64,000 nucleotides of DNA from Acinetobacter haemolyticus (GCF_900406815.1 NZ_OVCN01000010.1:62001-126000), one strand, 5' to 3'; positions 33,610 through 43,416 are shown, counted from the stretch's first letter. A program made the numbers and translations. Notes: generated by a model from the sequence alone, not told the origin.

Positions 33610-34677
33610 ATGAACGCAGCAGTATCAGCTACGCCGAGTGTTGAAGAATATCTAGATTTAGGTTTACGTGATCAATGGCATCCAGTGCTTGCAAGTTGGG
33701 AAGTCGCTGCCAATCCAGTCGGTATCACACGTTTGGGTGAGAACATTGTGGTTTGGCGTGATGACCAAGGTCAAGTACATGCTTTAGAGGACCGTTGTCC
33801 GCATCGTGGCGCACGTCTATCGTTAGGTTGGAATTTGGGTAATCGTGTGGCTTGTTGGTATCACGGGGTTGAAGTTCGCCATGACGGTGTGGTTGAAGAT
33901 GTACCAGCTGTACATGAGTGTCCGATGAAAGGCACAAAATGTATTAAAAGTTATGCTGTGATCGAAGCGCATGGTGCGATTTTTCTTTGGTTTGGGATCG
34001 ACCCAAATGAAGAACCTAAAGTGCTTGAGTTTCCTGAACAATTGGCAAGTGAAGAATGGAGTGCATTCCTTTGCCAAGCAGATTGGAAAGTGAATCATCA
34101 ATATGCGATCGATAATGTCATGGATCCAATGCATGGTAGCTATTTGCATTGTACTTCGCACTCAATGGCAGAAGGTGACCGTACTGCAGAAATGAAACAT
34201 CGTTCAACTGAGCATGGTTTTGTTTTCGAGAAAGAAGGTCAAGTTGGTGTCAATTTTGACTGGGTTGAATATGCCAACACGGGTGCAAGTTGGTTACGAC
34301 TTTCGATTCCTTATCGCAAAGACTTTGGACCAGGTGGTGAGTTCTGGATCGTGGGTTATGCCACCCCGATTGATGCCAAGAATACCCGCGTATTTTTCTG
34401 GCGCTGTCGTAAAGTGAGTGGTTGGCAACGTAATGTGTGGCGCTTCCTCTACCGTAATCACTTAGAAAAATTGCATTGGGATGTATTAGAGCAAGATCGC
34501 ATCATTTTAGAAAATCTTGCACCGAATGCACGTCAACAAGAATTCCTCTATCAACATGATGTCGGTTTGTCTCGTTTACGTCGTTTAATGAAAAAAGAAG
34601 CAGAAAAGCAATTAAAGAAAATTGCAGCTTTGAATACTTCAAACCGTATTGAAATGCAGGAAGAAGCGCATGGCTAA
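33610..34677 (+). CDS. Rieske non-heme iron oxygenase, alpha subunit
   Basis: Terminal oxygenase, 355 aa, from the ATG at 33610 (AAGGAAGAACGATT upstream). Rieske centre C63-x-H65 and C82-x2-H85 (DRCPHRGARLS, VACWYHG). The mononuclear iron site is in IDNVMDPMHGSYLH (His175, His180). No beta-subunit gene is present, so it should be an alpha-only enzyme like carbazole dioxygenase or O-demethylases. The next genes (SDR, extradiol dioxygenase) favour cis-dihydroxylation to a diol, but demethylation or monooxygenation cannot be excluded. Its electron partners are the cluster's ferredoxin and reductase. Confidence 0.92.
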   Translation: MNAAVSATPSVEEYLDLGLRDQWHPVLASWEVAANPVGITRLGENIVVWRDDQGQVHALEDRCPHRGARLSLGWNLGNRVACWYHGVEVRHDGVVEDVPAVHECPMKGTKCIKSYAVIEAHGAIFLWFGIDPNEEPKVLEFPEQLASEEWSAFLCQADWKVNHQYAIDNVMDPMHGSYLHCTSHSMAEGDRTAEMKHRSTEHGFVFEKEGQVGVNFDWVEYANTGASWLRLSIPYRKDFGPGGEFWIVGYATPIDAKNTRVFFWRCRKVSGWQRNVWRFLYRNHLEKLHWDVLEQDRIILENLAPNARQQEFLYQHDVGLSRLRRLMKKEAEKQLKKIAALNTSNRIEMQEEAHG

Positions 34678-35434
34678 TGTTGCGTTGTTACAAGGCAAAA
34701 AAGTCCTTGTCACAGGTGCGGCAAGAGGCTTGGGGCGAGACTTTGCACAAGCGATTGCTGAATCAGGTGCCCAAGTTGTCATGGCAGATATCCTAACCGA
34801 TCTTGTGCAGACAGAAGCTGCAACATTACGCAGCCAAGGTTTAAAAGTACAGGCTGTTACGATTGACTTGGCAAATGCTGATTCTATTCAAGAAGCAGTC
34901 CAGCATGCAGTTCAGTATATGGAAGGTTTGGATGGTGTAGTGAATTGTGCAGCGCTCGCAACCAATGTTGGCGGCAAAAGCTTAATGGACTATGACGCTG
35001 ATCTTTGGGATCGTGTCATGAATATTAATGTCAAAGGCACGTGGTTGGTTACAAAGGCATGTGTGCCTTATCTAAAACAGTCTGAGGCTGGCAAGGTGAT
35101 TAATGTTGCTTCGGATACGGCACTTTGGGGTGCACCAAATTTGATGGCGTATGTGGCGAGTAAAGGCGCTTTGCTGGCTATGACACGTTCGATGGCACGA
35201 GAGTTGGGACAGTTCAATATTTGTATCAATACGCTTTCACCAGGATTAACGCTGGTAGAAGCAACAGAATACGTACCACAAGAACGTCATGATTTATATG
35301 TGAATGGTCGCGCGATTCAACGTCAGCAGTTGCCCCAGGATTTGAACGGAACAGCACTGTATTTATTGTCGGATTTGTCCTCGTTTGTGACGGGGCAAAA
35401 TATTCCAGTAAATGGTGGTTTTGTCTTTAATTAA
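34670..35434 (+). CDS. SDR dehydrogenase, probable cis-dihydrodiol dehydrogenase
   Basis: 254-aa short-chain dehydrogenase overlapping the oxygenase stop by 8 bp. Cofactor loop TGAARGLGRDFAQ, NCAALA in place of NNAG, catalytic Ser in NVASDT, and YVASKGAL (Tyr-x3-Lys). C-terminal VNGGFVFN. Coupling directly to the oxygenase gene suggests that it oxidises the dihydrodiol to the catechol that the next enzyme would cleave. Confidence 0.87.
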   Translation: MANVALLQGKKVLVTGAARGLGRDFAQAIAESGAQVVMADILTDLVQTEAATLRSQGLKVQAVTIDLANADSIQEAVQHAVQYMEGLDGVVNCAALATNVGGKSLMDYDADLWDRVMNINVKGTWLVTKACVPYLKQSEAGKVINVASDTALWGAPNLMAYVASKGALLAMTRSMARELGQFNICINTLSPGLTLVEATEYVPQERHDLYVNGRAIQRQQLPQDLNGTALYLLSDLSSFVTGQNIPVNGGFVFN

Positions 35435-35446
35435 GGAGTTTATCTC

Positions 35447-36379
35447 ATGATTACAGGGATTGAGATTTTAAAGTTTGGGGTTGAGGACAGAGCTGCTTCC
35501 AATAAGTTTTTAGCAGATTTTGGCTTAACCCAAAGTAGTTCGGATATCGAAGGTGCTGATCTTTATCAAACGCAAAATGGTAGCAAAATTTATTTGTTTG
35601 ATTGTGATGATACGCGTCTACCTCAAGCCATCGAATCAGGCTCAACCTTGCGTGAAGTAACATGGGGGGTTGATGACGCTGAACAGGATTTAGCAGATTT
35701 AGCAAAGCGTTTGGCTGATGTTGATGGATATCAAGCCACGGCTGAAATGGTGCAATGCGTAGATCCAAATGGAATGACGATTCGTTTTCAACAAAGCTTT
35801 ACTGCCGAATTGCCTGCGCTAACAACTGAAGGTATTAATCAATATGGCAGTGTGAATCGTATTAATGCTGCTAGTCCTGTCTATGAAAAGGGGCAGCCTG
35901 TAGCAATTGGCCATGTGGTGTTCTTTACTCCAGATTTAGAAAAAACTGAGAAATTCTATATTGAAAAACTAGGTTTCTATCTCTCTGATGCTTATCGAAA
36001 TCGCGGTGCATTTTTACGCTGTCGTGGCAAGGGTTATCACCATGATTTATTCCTATTATCGATTCCAAATAAGCCAGCTGGCCTGAATCACGTTGCTTTT
36101 GTGGTACGTGATATTCATGAGGTGATTGGTGGCGGATTGAATATGAATCGTTCTGAATGGTCAACCTTTATTGGTCCTGGTCGGCACCCAATTTCTTCAG
36201 CGTATTTTTGGTATGTTAATTCACCGCTTGGGGGTGCATTTGAGTATTACACCAATGATGATTATTTGACTGAAGAGTGGCAGCCACGTGTCGAAGAGCA
36301 TTGCTTAGAACTGTTTACTGAATGGGCGATTGAAGGTGGGTTGGATGACCATACTCGTCGTCAATTCAAACCTGTCTAA
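35447..36379 (+). CDS. Type I extradiol (meta-cleavage) dioxygenase
   Basis: 310-aa two-module vicinal oxygen chelate protein. Predicted Fe(II) ligands: His156 (GHVVFFTPD), His215 (AGLNHVAFVV) and Glu266 (GAFEYYTND), spaced as in BphC/catechol 2,3-dioxygenases. The N-terminal module lacks the ligands, as usual. Expected to open a catechol ring beside the diol. RBS TAAGGAG before the ATG. The closest characterised class is biaryl-type catechol dioxygenases, but ring substituents cannot be read from sequence. Confidence 0.88.
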   Translation: MITGIEILKFGVEDRAASNKFLADFGLTQSSSDIEGADLYQTQNGSKIYLFDCDDTRLPQAIESGSTLREVTWGVDDAEQDLADLAKRLADVDGYQATAEMVQCVDPNGMTIRFQQSFTAELPALTTEGINQYGSVNRINAASPVYEKGQPVAIGHVVFFTPDLEKTEKFYIEKLGFYLSDAYRNRGAFLRCRGKGYHHDLFLLSIPNKPAGLNHVAFVVRDIHEVIGGGLNMNRSEWSTFIGPGRHPISSAYFWYVNSPLGGAFEYYTNDDYLTEEWQPRVEEHCLELFTEWAIEGGLDDHTRRQFKPV

Positions 36380-36406
36380 GCGTGCATCAAGCAGGGAGTT
36401 GAGACT

Positions 36407-37618
36407 ATGGAAAGAATTGTAATTGTTGGGGCAGGTCAAGCCGCAGGTTGGGCGGTGAGTACGTTACGTCAGAATGGATACGTGGGTGAAATCCATGTGG
36501 TATCCAATGAAGAGCAGGTGTTCTACGAGCGTCCGCCACTTTCTAAACAAGTGCTTTCTAAAGAAGCCAGTTATGAAAGCTTAAATTTGTTTTCACCTGA
36601 ACAGGTGCAGGAATTTAACATTCAATGGCATAAACCCGATGTAGCAACCCAAGTTGATCGTCAACAGAAACACGTAGTTTTAGAAAGCGGTCAAATATTG
36701 CCTTATGACAAGTTATTGATCGCGACGGGTAGTCGTGCTCGTGTACCCGTCAACACATGGCAATTTATTCCAAACGTCGTGACACTACGCAATGTACAAG
36801 ACTGTGAGCGTCTTGCTGAGATTTTACAGCACGCACAAAAATTAGCAGTTGTAGGTGGTGGTTGGATTGGTTTGGAAATTGCGGCAACTGCACGTAAGCA
36901 GGGCAAAGAGGTTCATGTTTTTGAATATGGTGATCGTCTTTGCGCACGTAGTGTCAGTCCTGATGTATCTGAATTCTTAAAAGTGATGCATGAGCAACAA
37001 GGTACCCAAATTCATTTAAATAGTAAAAACCTACATTTGATTGAAGCAGGTCAGCATAAAGTTGAAGTGGTAAATCATCCAAATGTGAGTGAACTATTTG
37101 ATTGTGTTGTGGTTGGTGCAGGTGCAGATATTGCAAAAGAGCTTGGGGTAGGTGCAGGCCTAGACGTGAAAGACGGCATTGTGGTGAATTGTTTGGGACA
37201 AACCTCTGACCAGGATATTTATGCTGCTGGTGATGTGGCCATTCATCCAACACTAGGTTATTGCATCCAGTCATGGGCAAATGCACAAAACCAAGCGATT
37301 GCCGCAGCTAAATCCATGCTGGGTATAGAAACTGAATATACGGATATTCCGTGGTTATGGTCGGATCAATATCACTGCAATATTCAAATATTAGGGACTT
37401 ACCAACCAGACAGAACCAAACAGACTGTGGTTCGTAGAAGTACGGATGATCAGTGTAGTTACCTGTATCTCGATGATCAAAATTGTTTAATCAATATGAT
37501 CGCAATCAATGATTCAAAATTGGTCAAATTGGCAAAACGTTGGATGCAGTCCAAGACCGTATTAGACCCAAAACTATTAGCAGACCCAGAATTTAATGTC
37601 ATGAAATTAAAACCATAA
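36407..37618 (+). CDS. FAD-dependent ferredoxin reductase of the oxygenase system
   Basis: 403-aa NAD(P)H:ferredoxin reductase of the BphA4/HcaD type. FAD-binding GAGQAAGWAVSTLRQNG, VFYERPPLSKQVLSK, LLIATGSRARV, second Rossmann motif AVVGGGWIGLEIAATARKQG, DIYAAGDVA and the C-terminal reductase domain with PWLWSDQYHCNIQILG. It completes a three-component electron chain with the ferredoxin (32962) and oxygenase (33610). Confidence 0.92.
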   Translation: MERIVIVGAGQAAGWAVSTLRQNGYVGEIHVVSNEEQVFYERPPLSKQVLSKEASYESLNLFSPEQVQEFNIQWHKPDVATQVDRQQKHVVLESGQILPYDKLLIATGSRARVPVNTWQFIPNVVTLRNVQDCERLAEILQHAQKLAVVGGGWIGLEIAATARKQGKEVHVFEYGDRLCARSVSPDVSEFLKVMHEQQGTQIHLNSKNLHLIEAGQHKVEVVNHPNVSELFDCVVVGAGADIAKELGVGAGLDVKDGIVVNCLGQTSDQDIYAAGDVAIHPTLGYCIQSWANAQNQAIAAAKSMLGIETEYTDIPWLWSDQYHCNIQILGTYQPDRTKQTVVRRSTDDQCSYLYLDDQNCLINMIAINDSKLVKLAKRWMQSKTVLDPKLLADPEFNVMKLKP

Positions 37619-37659
37619 ACATTTAATTCCGGTTCATGACTCAATCGAAGGAATGAAGT

Positions 37660-38883
37660 ATGAGTAATGAAGAAAAAAGTGGATTTAAGCATTGGGTGCC
37701 AGCTTTTGTCCTAATGGTGTGCGTTGTACTTGCATTTTTTGACAAGATTAGTATTGCGGTTTTATTTGCTGATCCACATTTCCAAGATGCAATGCAAATT
37801 GCGGAGAATAAAGCCAAGTTAGGATGGTTAATGACCAGTTTCTTGCTGGCATATGGCTTTTCATCTGTATTTCTCAGTTTCCTAGGTGATATTTTCGACC
37901 CAAAGAAAATGCTGTTTTGGAGTGTTGCATCTTGGGGTGTGCTGATGCTTTGCATGGGCTTTACCACCAGTTATGCAGGAATGTTGTTTTTACGCGTTTT
38001 ACTGGGTTTGGCTGAAGGTCCATTGTTTGCACTCGCATATACCATTGTTAAACAGACCTATACCGATCGTCAGCAAGCACGTGCGTCAACGATGTTTTTA
38101 TTAGGCACGCCGATTGGTGCTTTTCTAGGCTTCCCGATTACAGCTGCTGTATTAGCAAAATATGATTGGCATACCACCTTCTTTGTGATGGCTGCGCTCA
38201 CACTTGTTGCCTTAGTCGCCATTGTCATTGGTTTACGTGGTCTACAACTTAAGAAAACCATTGATCTGGAATCGACCAGCAAACGCATCAATTTCAAAGG
38301 TCATATTCTGAATACCAAAGTCTTATTACAAAACCGTTCATTCTGGTTGGTATGTATTTTCAATATCGCTTTGATGACGTATTTGTGGGGATTAAACAGT
38401 TGGGTTCCTTCTTATTTAATCCAAGACAAAGGCTTTAATCTTAAAGAGTTTGGTATTTATTCAAGTTTTCCATTCATTGCGATGTTAATTGGTGAAATTG
38501 TTGGCGCATTCTTGTCTGACAAGACCGGACGCCGCGCGATCCAAGTTTTTGGTGGCTTATTGGTGGCAGGTATTTTCATGTACGTCATGGTGATTATGAC
38601 CAATCCATTTTTAGTCATCGCAGCCATGTCTTTGAGTGCAATGGCGTGGGGTTTTGGTGTCGCAGCAGTCTTTGCATTACTTGCACGAGTGACGACAGCT
38701 GATGTCGGTGCAACAGCAGGCGGGATTTTCAATGGAATGGGTAATTTTGCCAGTGCAATTGCCCCAGTTCTTATCGGTTACATCGTGATGCAAACAAACA
38801 GTTTTAATTTAGGAATTACCTTCTTAGCAGCAGTCGCCGTTATTGGGTCATTCTTCTTGGTTCCTTTATTGAAACGTTATTAA
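37660..38883 (+). CDS. MFS transporter, likely aromatic-acid importer
   Basis: 407-aa twelve-TM major facilitator. Loop 2-3 motif GDIFDPKKMLFWSV and the general layout (FFDKISIAVLFADP, LLGLAEGPLFALAYTIVKQT) resemble the anion:cation symporter/aromatic-acid group. Being inside the catabolic operon, it probably imports the growth substrate across the inner membrane. Pairs functionally with the porin at 45203. Confidence 0.88.
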   Translation: MSNEEKSGFKHWVPAFVLMVCVVLAFFDKISIAVLFADPHFQDAMQIAENKAKLGWLMTSFLLAYGFSSVFLSFLGDIFDPKKMLFWSVASWGVLMLCMGFTTSYAGMLFLRVLLGLAEGPLFALAYTIVKQTYTDRQQARASTMFLLGTPIGAFLGFPITAAVLAKYDWHTTFFVMAALTLVALVAIVIGLRGLQLKKTIDLESTSKRINFKGHILNTKVLLQNRSFWLVCIFNIALMTYLWGLNSWVPSYLIQDKGFNLKEFGIYSSFPFIAMLIGEIVGAFLSDKTGRRAIQVFGGLLVAGIFMYVMVIMTNPFLVIAAMSLSAMAWGFGVAAVFALLARVTTADVGATAGGIFNGMGNFASAIAPVLIGYIVMQTNSFNLGITFLAAVAVIGSFFLVPLLKRY

Positions 38884-38916
38884 TCAAACTATTCATCAAA
38901 AACTTAGGAGTTAAAC

Positions 38917-39438
38917 ATGTCTACTCAACAATTTGAATCATGGAAACAGCCTGAAGGCGCTAGTTTAGAAGATTGGTTAAACACACGTATCGCGCGTTTC
39001 GAAACACGTAAATATGATTTCGATGCGTTGAAATTCCAAGCGGATTACGACCCGAAATATCGCCGTGCGCAAATGCGTTATATGGGGACAGGTGCAACAG
39101 GTGTGGTTAATGATGGCAACACGGTTCCAGCTGAAAACTTTACCTTTTCAACCATGGTATTACCTGCTCAATGTGAAGGTCCTTTGCATATTCATCACGA
39201 TGTTGAAGAAGTGTTTTTCATGTTACGTGGCGAGATTGATCTGTTCATTGAGCATAACGGTGAAAAATTTCAAACCAAATTGAAAGAGCGTGATCTGATT
39301 TCAATTCCGCCAGGTATTTATCGTGGCTTGTTTAACCCTGGTCAGGAAGATGCCTTGATGTGTGTGATGTTGGGTGCTGGAAAACCAACTATTCCAAACT
39401 ATCCACCTGAGCATCCATTGTCTCAAATCAAACGTTAA
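38917..39438 (+). CDS. Cupin-domain protein
   Basis: 173-aa single-cupin protein. Metal-binding pattern GPLHIHHDVEEVFFMLRGEIDLF (H-x-H-x4-E) and second motif ISIPPGIYRGLFNPG. It could be a small metal dioxygenase, isomerase or hydrolase of the pathway. The place between transporter and hydrolase supports a catabolic role. AACTTAGGAGTTAAAC ribosome site. Confidence 0.82.
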   Translation: MSTQQFESWKQPEGASLEDWLNTRIARFETRKYDFDALKFQADYDPKYRRAQMRYMGTGATGVVNDGNTVPAENFTFSTMVLPAQCEGPLHIHHDVEEVFFMLRGEIDLFIEHNGEKFQTKLKERDLISIPPGIYRGLFNPGQEDALMCVMLGAGKPTIPNYPPEHPLSQIKR

Positions 39439-39471
39439 TCAACGCGATTAACTGTAAAAAGGAATGAAGTA

Positions 39472-40284
39472 ATGACTTTGATTGACACATTAGCCAAATA
39501 CCCAGTGAAAACCATTGAGATCGATGGTCAGCTGCAAGCCTATCGCGAAGCTGGACAAGGCCAAACGCTGATTCTTTTACATGGTATTAGCTCTGGTTCT
39601 GCATCATGGGTCAATCAGCTTAATGTCCTTAGTCATCACTTTCATGTCATTGCTTGGGATGCACCGGGTTATGGCTTATCTGAGGGTTTAAATACGGAAC
39701 AGCCAAATGCAACCGATTATGCTCAGCGTGTGCTGGCGATCATGGATGCATTGGCGATTTCTAAAGCCATCATTGTAGGTCATTCATTAGGTGCATTACA
39801 GGCAAGTGCTTTTGCCCATCTTTATCCTGAACGCGTTGAAACCTTAATCATTGCCAATGCAGCACAGGGTTATCAACGCTCGGATGAAGACACCAAAGCA
39901 CAGGTTTATCAGAAACGCCCAAATCTATTGAAAAGTTTGGGCAATGCGGGGATGGCGGCAAGCCGTGGTCCACATTTAATTTATAAACAAGACCCTCAAG
40001 CACTGGCATTGGTTGGTGAAGTGATGGGGCAGCTCACTTTAGACGGTTTTACGCGAGCATCGTATTTGTTGGCGTATGACGAGATTAGAAATTATTTAAC
40101 AGATATCAAAGTTCCATGTGTGGTGATTGCTGGTGACAAGGATGAAATCACGCCTGCTCAAGCCATCATGGAGCTGGCGATGGAAATGCAATTGAGCCGA
40201 TGTCATCTCATTACAGATGCAGGTCATCTGAGTTATGTCGATCAACCTGATCAGTTTAACGACATTGTTTTATCGGCAAATTAA
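39472..40284 (+). CDS. Alpha/beta hydrolase, probable meta-cleavage product hydrolase
   Basis: 270-aa alpha/beta hydrolase with oxyanion HGISSGSASW, nucleophile Ser105 in VGHSLGALQ, acid Asp224 in GDKDEITP and His252 in DAGHLSYV. Such C-C hydrolases follow extradiol dioxygenases in biphenyl- or phenylpropionate-type pathways and split the ring-opened product into a dienoate and an acid. An ester hydrolase role is also possible. Confidence 0.87.
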   Translation: MTLIDTLAKYPVKTIEIDGQLQAYREAGQGQTLILLHGISSGSASWVNQLNVLSHHFHVIAWDAPGYGLSEGLNTEQPNATDYAQRVLAIMDALAISKAIIVGHSLGALQASAFAHLYPERVETLIIANAAQGYQRSDEDTKAQVYQKRPNLLKSLGNAGMAASRGPHLIYKQDPQALALVGEVMGQLTLDGFTRASYLLAYDEIRNYLTDIKVPCVVIAGDKDEITPAQAIMELAMEMQLSRCHLITDAGHLSYVDQPDQFNDIVLSAN

Positions 40285-40297
40285 TTAAACGAGAGAT

Positions 40298-41098
40298 ATG
40301 GATATGAGCTTCCAAGTTGAAGGAAAAGTAGCAGTTGTAACAGGTGGCTCGTCAGGCATTGGTTTGGCTGCTGTAGAAATTTTAGTTGCAGAAGGTGCAA
40401 AGGTCGCATGGTGTGGTCGAGATGAAGCGCGTTTAGCTGCATCAAAACTTTATATTTTAGAGAAATATCCACATGCCAATATTTACACCAGTATCTGCAA
40501 TGTTTTGGACAAAGAAGACGTAAAACGATTTGCACGAGATGTAAAACAAAACTTAGGCAATGTCGATATGTTGATCAATAACGCGGGTCAAGGTCGTGTG
40601 TCGAATTTTGAAAATACTCAAGACGAAGATTGGATGAAAGAGATTGAGCTGAAGTATTTCAGCGTATTACATCCCGTTCGCGCATTTTTAGACGATTTAA
40701 AACAGTCTGCATGTGGCTCAATCACCAATGTGAACTCATTGTTAGCCCTGCAACCTGAACCGCATATGATCGCAACCTCATCTGCACGTGCGGCATTGCT
40801 GAATCTTACTCATTCACTGGCACATGAATTTACTCAATATGGTGTCCGTGTGAACTCAATCCTTTTGGGTATGGTGGAGTCGGCACAGTGGAAACGCCGT
40901 TTTGAAACACGTTCTGATCCGAATGCAACATGGGAACAGTGGACAGGCAATATTGCTAAAAATCGTGGAATCCCAATGCAACGTTTAGGTAAGCCAGAAG
41001 AACCTGCACGTGCCTTGGTCTTTCTCGCATCGCCTTTAGCTTCCTATACCACAGGTTCAACACTCGATGTCTCTGGTGGATTTAATAAACATTTATAA
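40298..41098 (+). CDS. SDR oxidoreductase (second in cluster)
   Basis: 266-aa classical SDR: VTGGSSGIGLAAVEIL cofactor loop, NNAGQGRVSN, and a C-terminal VSGGFNKHL. The usual Tyr-x3-Lys is not evident: the equivalent region reads LLALQPEPHMIATSSARAALLNL, so the catalytic Tyr and Lys appear replaced. Distinct from the SDR at 34670. Substrate unknown; located after the hydrolase, so perhaps acting on a side-chain or product. Ten bases separate it from the next gene. Confidence 0.83.
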   Translation: MDMSFQVEGKVAVVTGGSSGIGLAAVEILVAEGAKVAWCGRDEARLAASKLYILEKYPHANIYTSICNVLDKEDVKRFARDVKQNLGNVDMLINNAGQGRVSNFENTQDEDWMKEIELKYFSVLHPVRAFLDDLKQSACGSITNVNSLLALQPEPHMIATSSARAALLNLTHSLAHEFTQYGVRVNSILLGMVESAQWKRRFETRSDPNATWEQWTGNIAKNRGIPMQRLGKPEEPARALVFLASPLASYTTGSTLDVSGGFNKHL

Positions 41099-41107
41099 GG
41101 TGTGCAC

Positions 41108-41899
41108 ATGAAACAGTTGATGATGATTGGTTTTGGCGCAATGGCAGCAGAAGTGTATGCCCATATGCCGCAAGACTTACAACTTAAATGGATTGTGGTA
41201 CCAGCACGGAGTGTTGAAAAAGTTCAGGCGCAAGTTGCTCCTGACGTGCAAGTGATTAGCTCGATTGATGAATGTCAGGGTACACCTGATTACGTGATTG
41301 AAGTTGCGGGTCAGGCTGCGGTGAAAGAGCATGCGCAAAAGGTTTTGGAAAAGGGTTGGACCATCGGGTTGATATCGGTTGGAACTTTGGCGGATAACGA
41401 GTTTTTGATTCAGTTAAAAAATACCGCGGAGCAACATGATGCCCATTTACATCTTTTGGCAGGGGCAATAGCCGGAATTGATGGAATCTCAGCGGCGAAA
41501 GAAGGTGGCTTGGAAAAGGTCACTTACAAAGGCTGTAAGAGTCCAAAAAGTTGGCGCGGGAGCTATGCAGAGCAATTGGTTGATTTAGATCAGGTGAGTG
41601 AAGCAACTGTATTTTTCCGTGGTACAGCGCGTGAAGCTGCATTGAAGTTTCCAGCCAATGCCAATGTTGCAGCGACGATTGCACTTGCAGGTTTAGGTAT
41701 GGATGAAACCATGGTGGAACTCACGGTTGATCCAAACATCAATAAAAACAAGCACACCATCGTGGCAGAAGGTGTATTTGGTGAAATGACGATTGAATTG
41801 GTCGGTGTGCCTTTGGCGAGTAATCCGAAAACCTCGACATTGGCTGCACTCAGTGTGATTCGTGCCTGTCGCAATAGCGTTCAAGCAATTCAGATTTAA
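41108..41899 (+). CDS. L-aspartate dehydrogenase-like oxidoreductase
   Basis: 263-aa NAD(P)-dependent enzyme of the AspDH/NadX family: N-terminal Rossmann MIGFGAMAAEVY, DYVIEVAGQAAVKEHA, and the C-terminal family block VDPNINKNKHTIVAEGVFGEM ... NPKTSTLAALSVIRACRN, with the conserved His216. AspDH interconverts L-aspartate and iminosuccinate; no nadA or nadC neighbour is present, so its role is probably not NAD synthesis. The ATG at 41108 has AAGG upstream. Placement in this operon points to an amino- or imino-compound step, which is inference. Confidence 0.87.
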   Translation: MKQLMMIGFGAMAAEVYAHMPQDLQLKWIVVPARSVEKVQAQVAPDVQVISSIDECQGTPDYVIEVAGQAAVKEHAQKVLEKGWTIGLISVGTLADNEFLIQLKNTAEQHDAHLHLLAGAIAGIDGISAAKEGGLEKVTYKGCKSPKSWRGSYAEQLVDLDQVSEATVFFRGTAREAALKFPANANVAATIALAGLGMDETMVELTVDPNINKNKHTIVAEGVFGEMTIELVGVPLASNPKTSTLAALSVIRACRNSVQAIQI

Positions 41900-41910
41900 A
41901 GGATTTGATC

Positions 41911-43377
41911 ATGGTAAAGGAAATTTATATCGCTGGTGAATGGCGATTAGGTCGAGGAGACACGATTCAAAGTCTGTTTCCAGCAGATCAATCTGTGAAT
42001 GCTGAGATTTCAACGGCGAGTTTGGATGATGTCAATGAAGCGATTGAAAAGGCTGATTTGACATGGCGCAAGGCGGAGTGGCGCAACAGTCTGCCGCATG
42101 AACGTGCGCGCATTTTGTATAAAGTAGCCGACATTATTGAAGCGCGTGTGGATGAGCTATCAAAGCTGCAAACTCGTGATAACGGTAAACCTTTGGCTGA
42201 AACGCGTGCCTTGACTATGAGTGCAGCAGCAACAGCACGATATGTGGCAGCAGCTTGCGAGACACTAAACGATGAATTAACCACACAACGTGCACCAGAT
42301 TTTATGACCATGAGTGTGCATGAACCTGTTGGTGTTGTGGCAGCGATTACACCGTGGAACTCACCAATTGCCAGTGAAGTACAGAAGTTAGCACCTGCAT
42401 TAGCTGGTGGTAATGCAGTCATTTTAAAACCAGCTGAAGTGACTTCTTTGATCGCGCTTGAATTAGCAAAAATCTTTGAAGAAGCCGGTTTGCCTAAAGG
42501 TTTATTGAGCGTGCTTGTTGGACGTGGCTCGGTCATTGGTGACGCAATCGTAAAACACCCATTGGTACGCAAAATTTCATTTACAGGTGGAACGAGTACA
42601 GGTCGTCATTTAGCACATATTGCCGCAGATAAATTGATCACCACATCTTTAGAACTTGGCGGAAAATCACCAACGATCGTGATGCAAGATGCTGATATTG
42701 AGCTTGCAGCAAAAGGTGTGGCTTACGGCATTTTCAGTTCAGCGGGACAAGCATGTATTGCAGGATCACGTTTATTTGTGCATCGCAGTATTTATGATCA
42801 ATTCTTAACACGTCTAGTTGAAATTACCAAAGGCTTGCGCGTTGGACATCCTGAAACCGCAGGTGTGCATTTGGGTTCTTTGATCAATCCGAAGCATTTA
42901 GCTTCTGTGGATGCTTATGTTCAATTAGCCAAAAAAGAAGGTGGTCAAGTTCTTGTAGGCGGTGAGGCATTGACTGAAGGTGATTTGGCAAAAGGTAGTT
43001 TCTACTTACCAACCATTATCACAGGTCTCAATAACTCAGCTCAAACCTGTCAGGAAGAAATCTTTGGTCCTGTGTTGGTGGTGATGAAATATGACGATGA
43101 AGCAGATTTGATAGCCCAAGCCAATGACAGTTGTTTTGGTTTGGCCGCAGGTATTTGGACTGAAAACTATCGTAAAGCTTGGCAACTTGCACGTGCTTTG
43201 GAAGTAGGAACAGTCTGGATTAATACCTACAAAAAATTCTCGATTTCTGCACCTTTTGGTGGTTTCAAAGAAAGTGGAATTGGACGTGAAAAAGGGCGTT
43301 TAGGCATCTTGGCGTATATGCAACAAAAAAGCATTTATATGGGATTAAGCGAGCAGCCAAATCCTTGGTGCGATTAA
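41911..43377 (+). CDS. Aldehyde dehydrogenase
   Basis: 488-aa NAD(P)-dependent ALDH. Tetrad elements: ITPWNSPIASEVQKLAPALAGGNAVILKPAE, SFTGGTSTGRHLA, general base Glu248 in LELGGKSPTIV, nucleophile Cys282 in SAGQACIAGSRL, and EIFGPVLVV. Complete and of normal length. It likely oxidises an aldehyde produced by the pathway to the acid. The ATG at 41911 follows AAAGGATTTGATC, 11 bp after the previous stop. Confidence 0.92.
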   Translation: MVKEIYIAGEWRLGRGDTIQSLFPADQSVNAEISTASLDDVNEAIEKADLTWRKAEWRNSLPHERARILYKVADIIEARVDELSKLQTRDNGKPLAETRALTMSAAATARYVAAACETLNDELTTQRAPDFMTMSVHEPVGVVAAITPWNSPIASEVQKLAPALAGGNAVILKPAEVTSLIALELAKIFEEAGLPKGLLSVLVGRGSVIGDAIVKHPLVRKISFTGGTSTGRHLAHIAADKLITTSLELGGKSPTIVMQDADIELAAKGVAYGIFSSAGQACIAGSRLFVHRSIYDQFLTRLVEITKGLRVGHPETAGVHLGSLINPKHLASVDAYVQLAKKEGGQVLVGGEALTEGDLAKGSFYLPTIITGLNNSAQTCQEEIFGPVLVVMKYDDEADLIAQANDSCFGLAAGIWTENYRKAWQLARALEVGTVWINTYKKFSISAPFGGFKESGIGREKGRLGILAYMQQKSIYMGLSEQPNPWCD

Positions 43378-43416
43378 TAAATTCATGGAAAGAAAAAGTT
43401 TTTGAGGAATAAGACA

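Noticed and set aside
41988-42572. Long minus-strand frame (194 aa) inside the aldehyde dehydrogenase gene
   Set aside because: Antisense shadow of a clear ALDH with intact catalytic residues; Ser/Ala-rich composition mirrors its codons.
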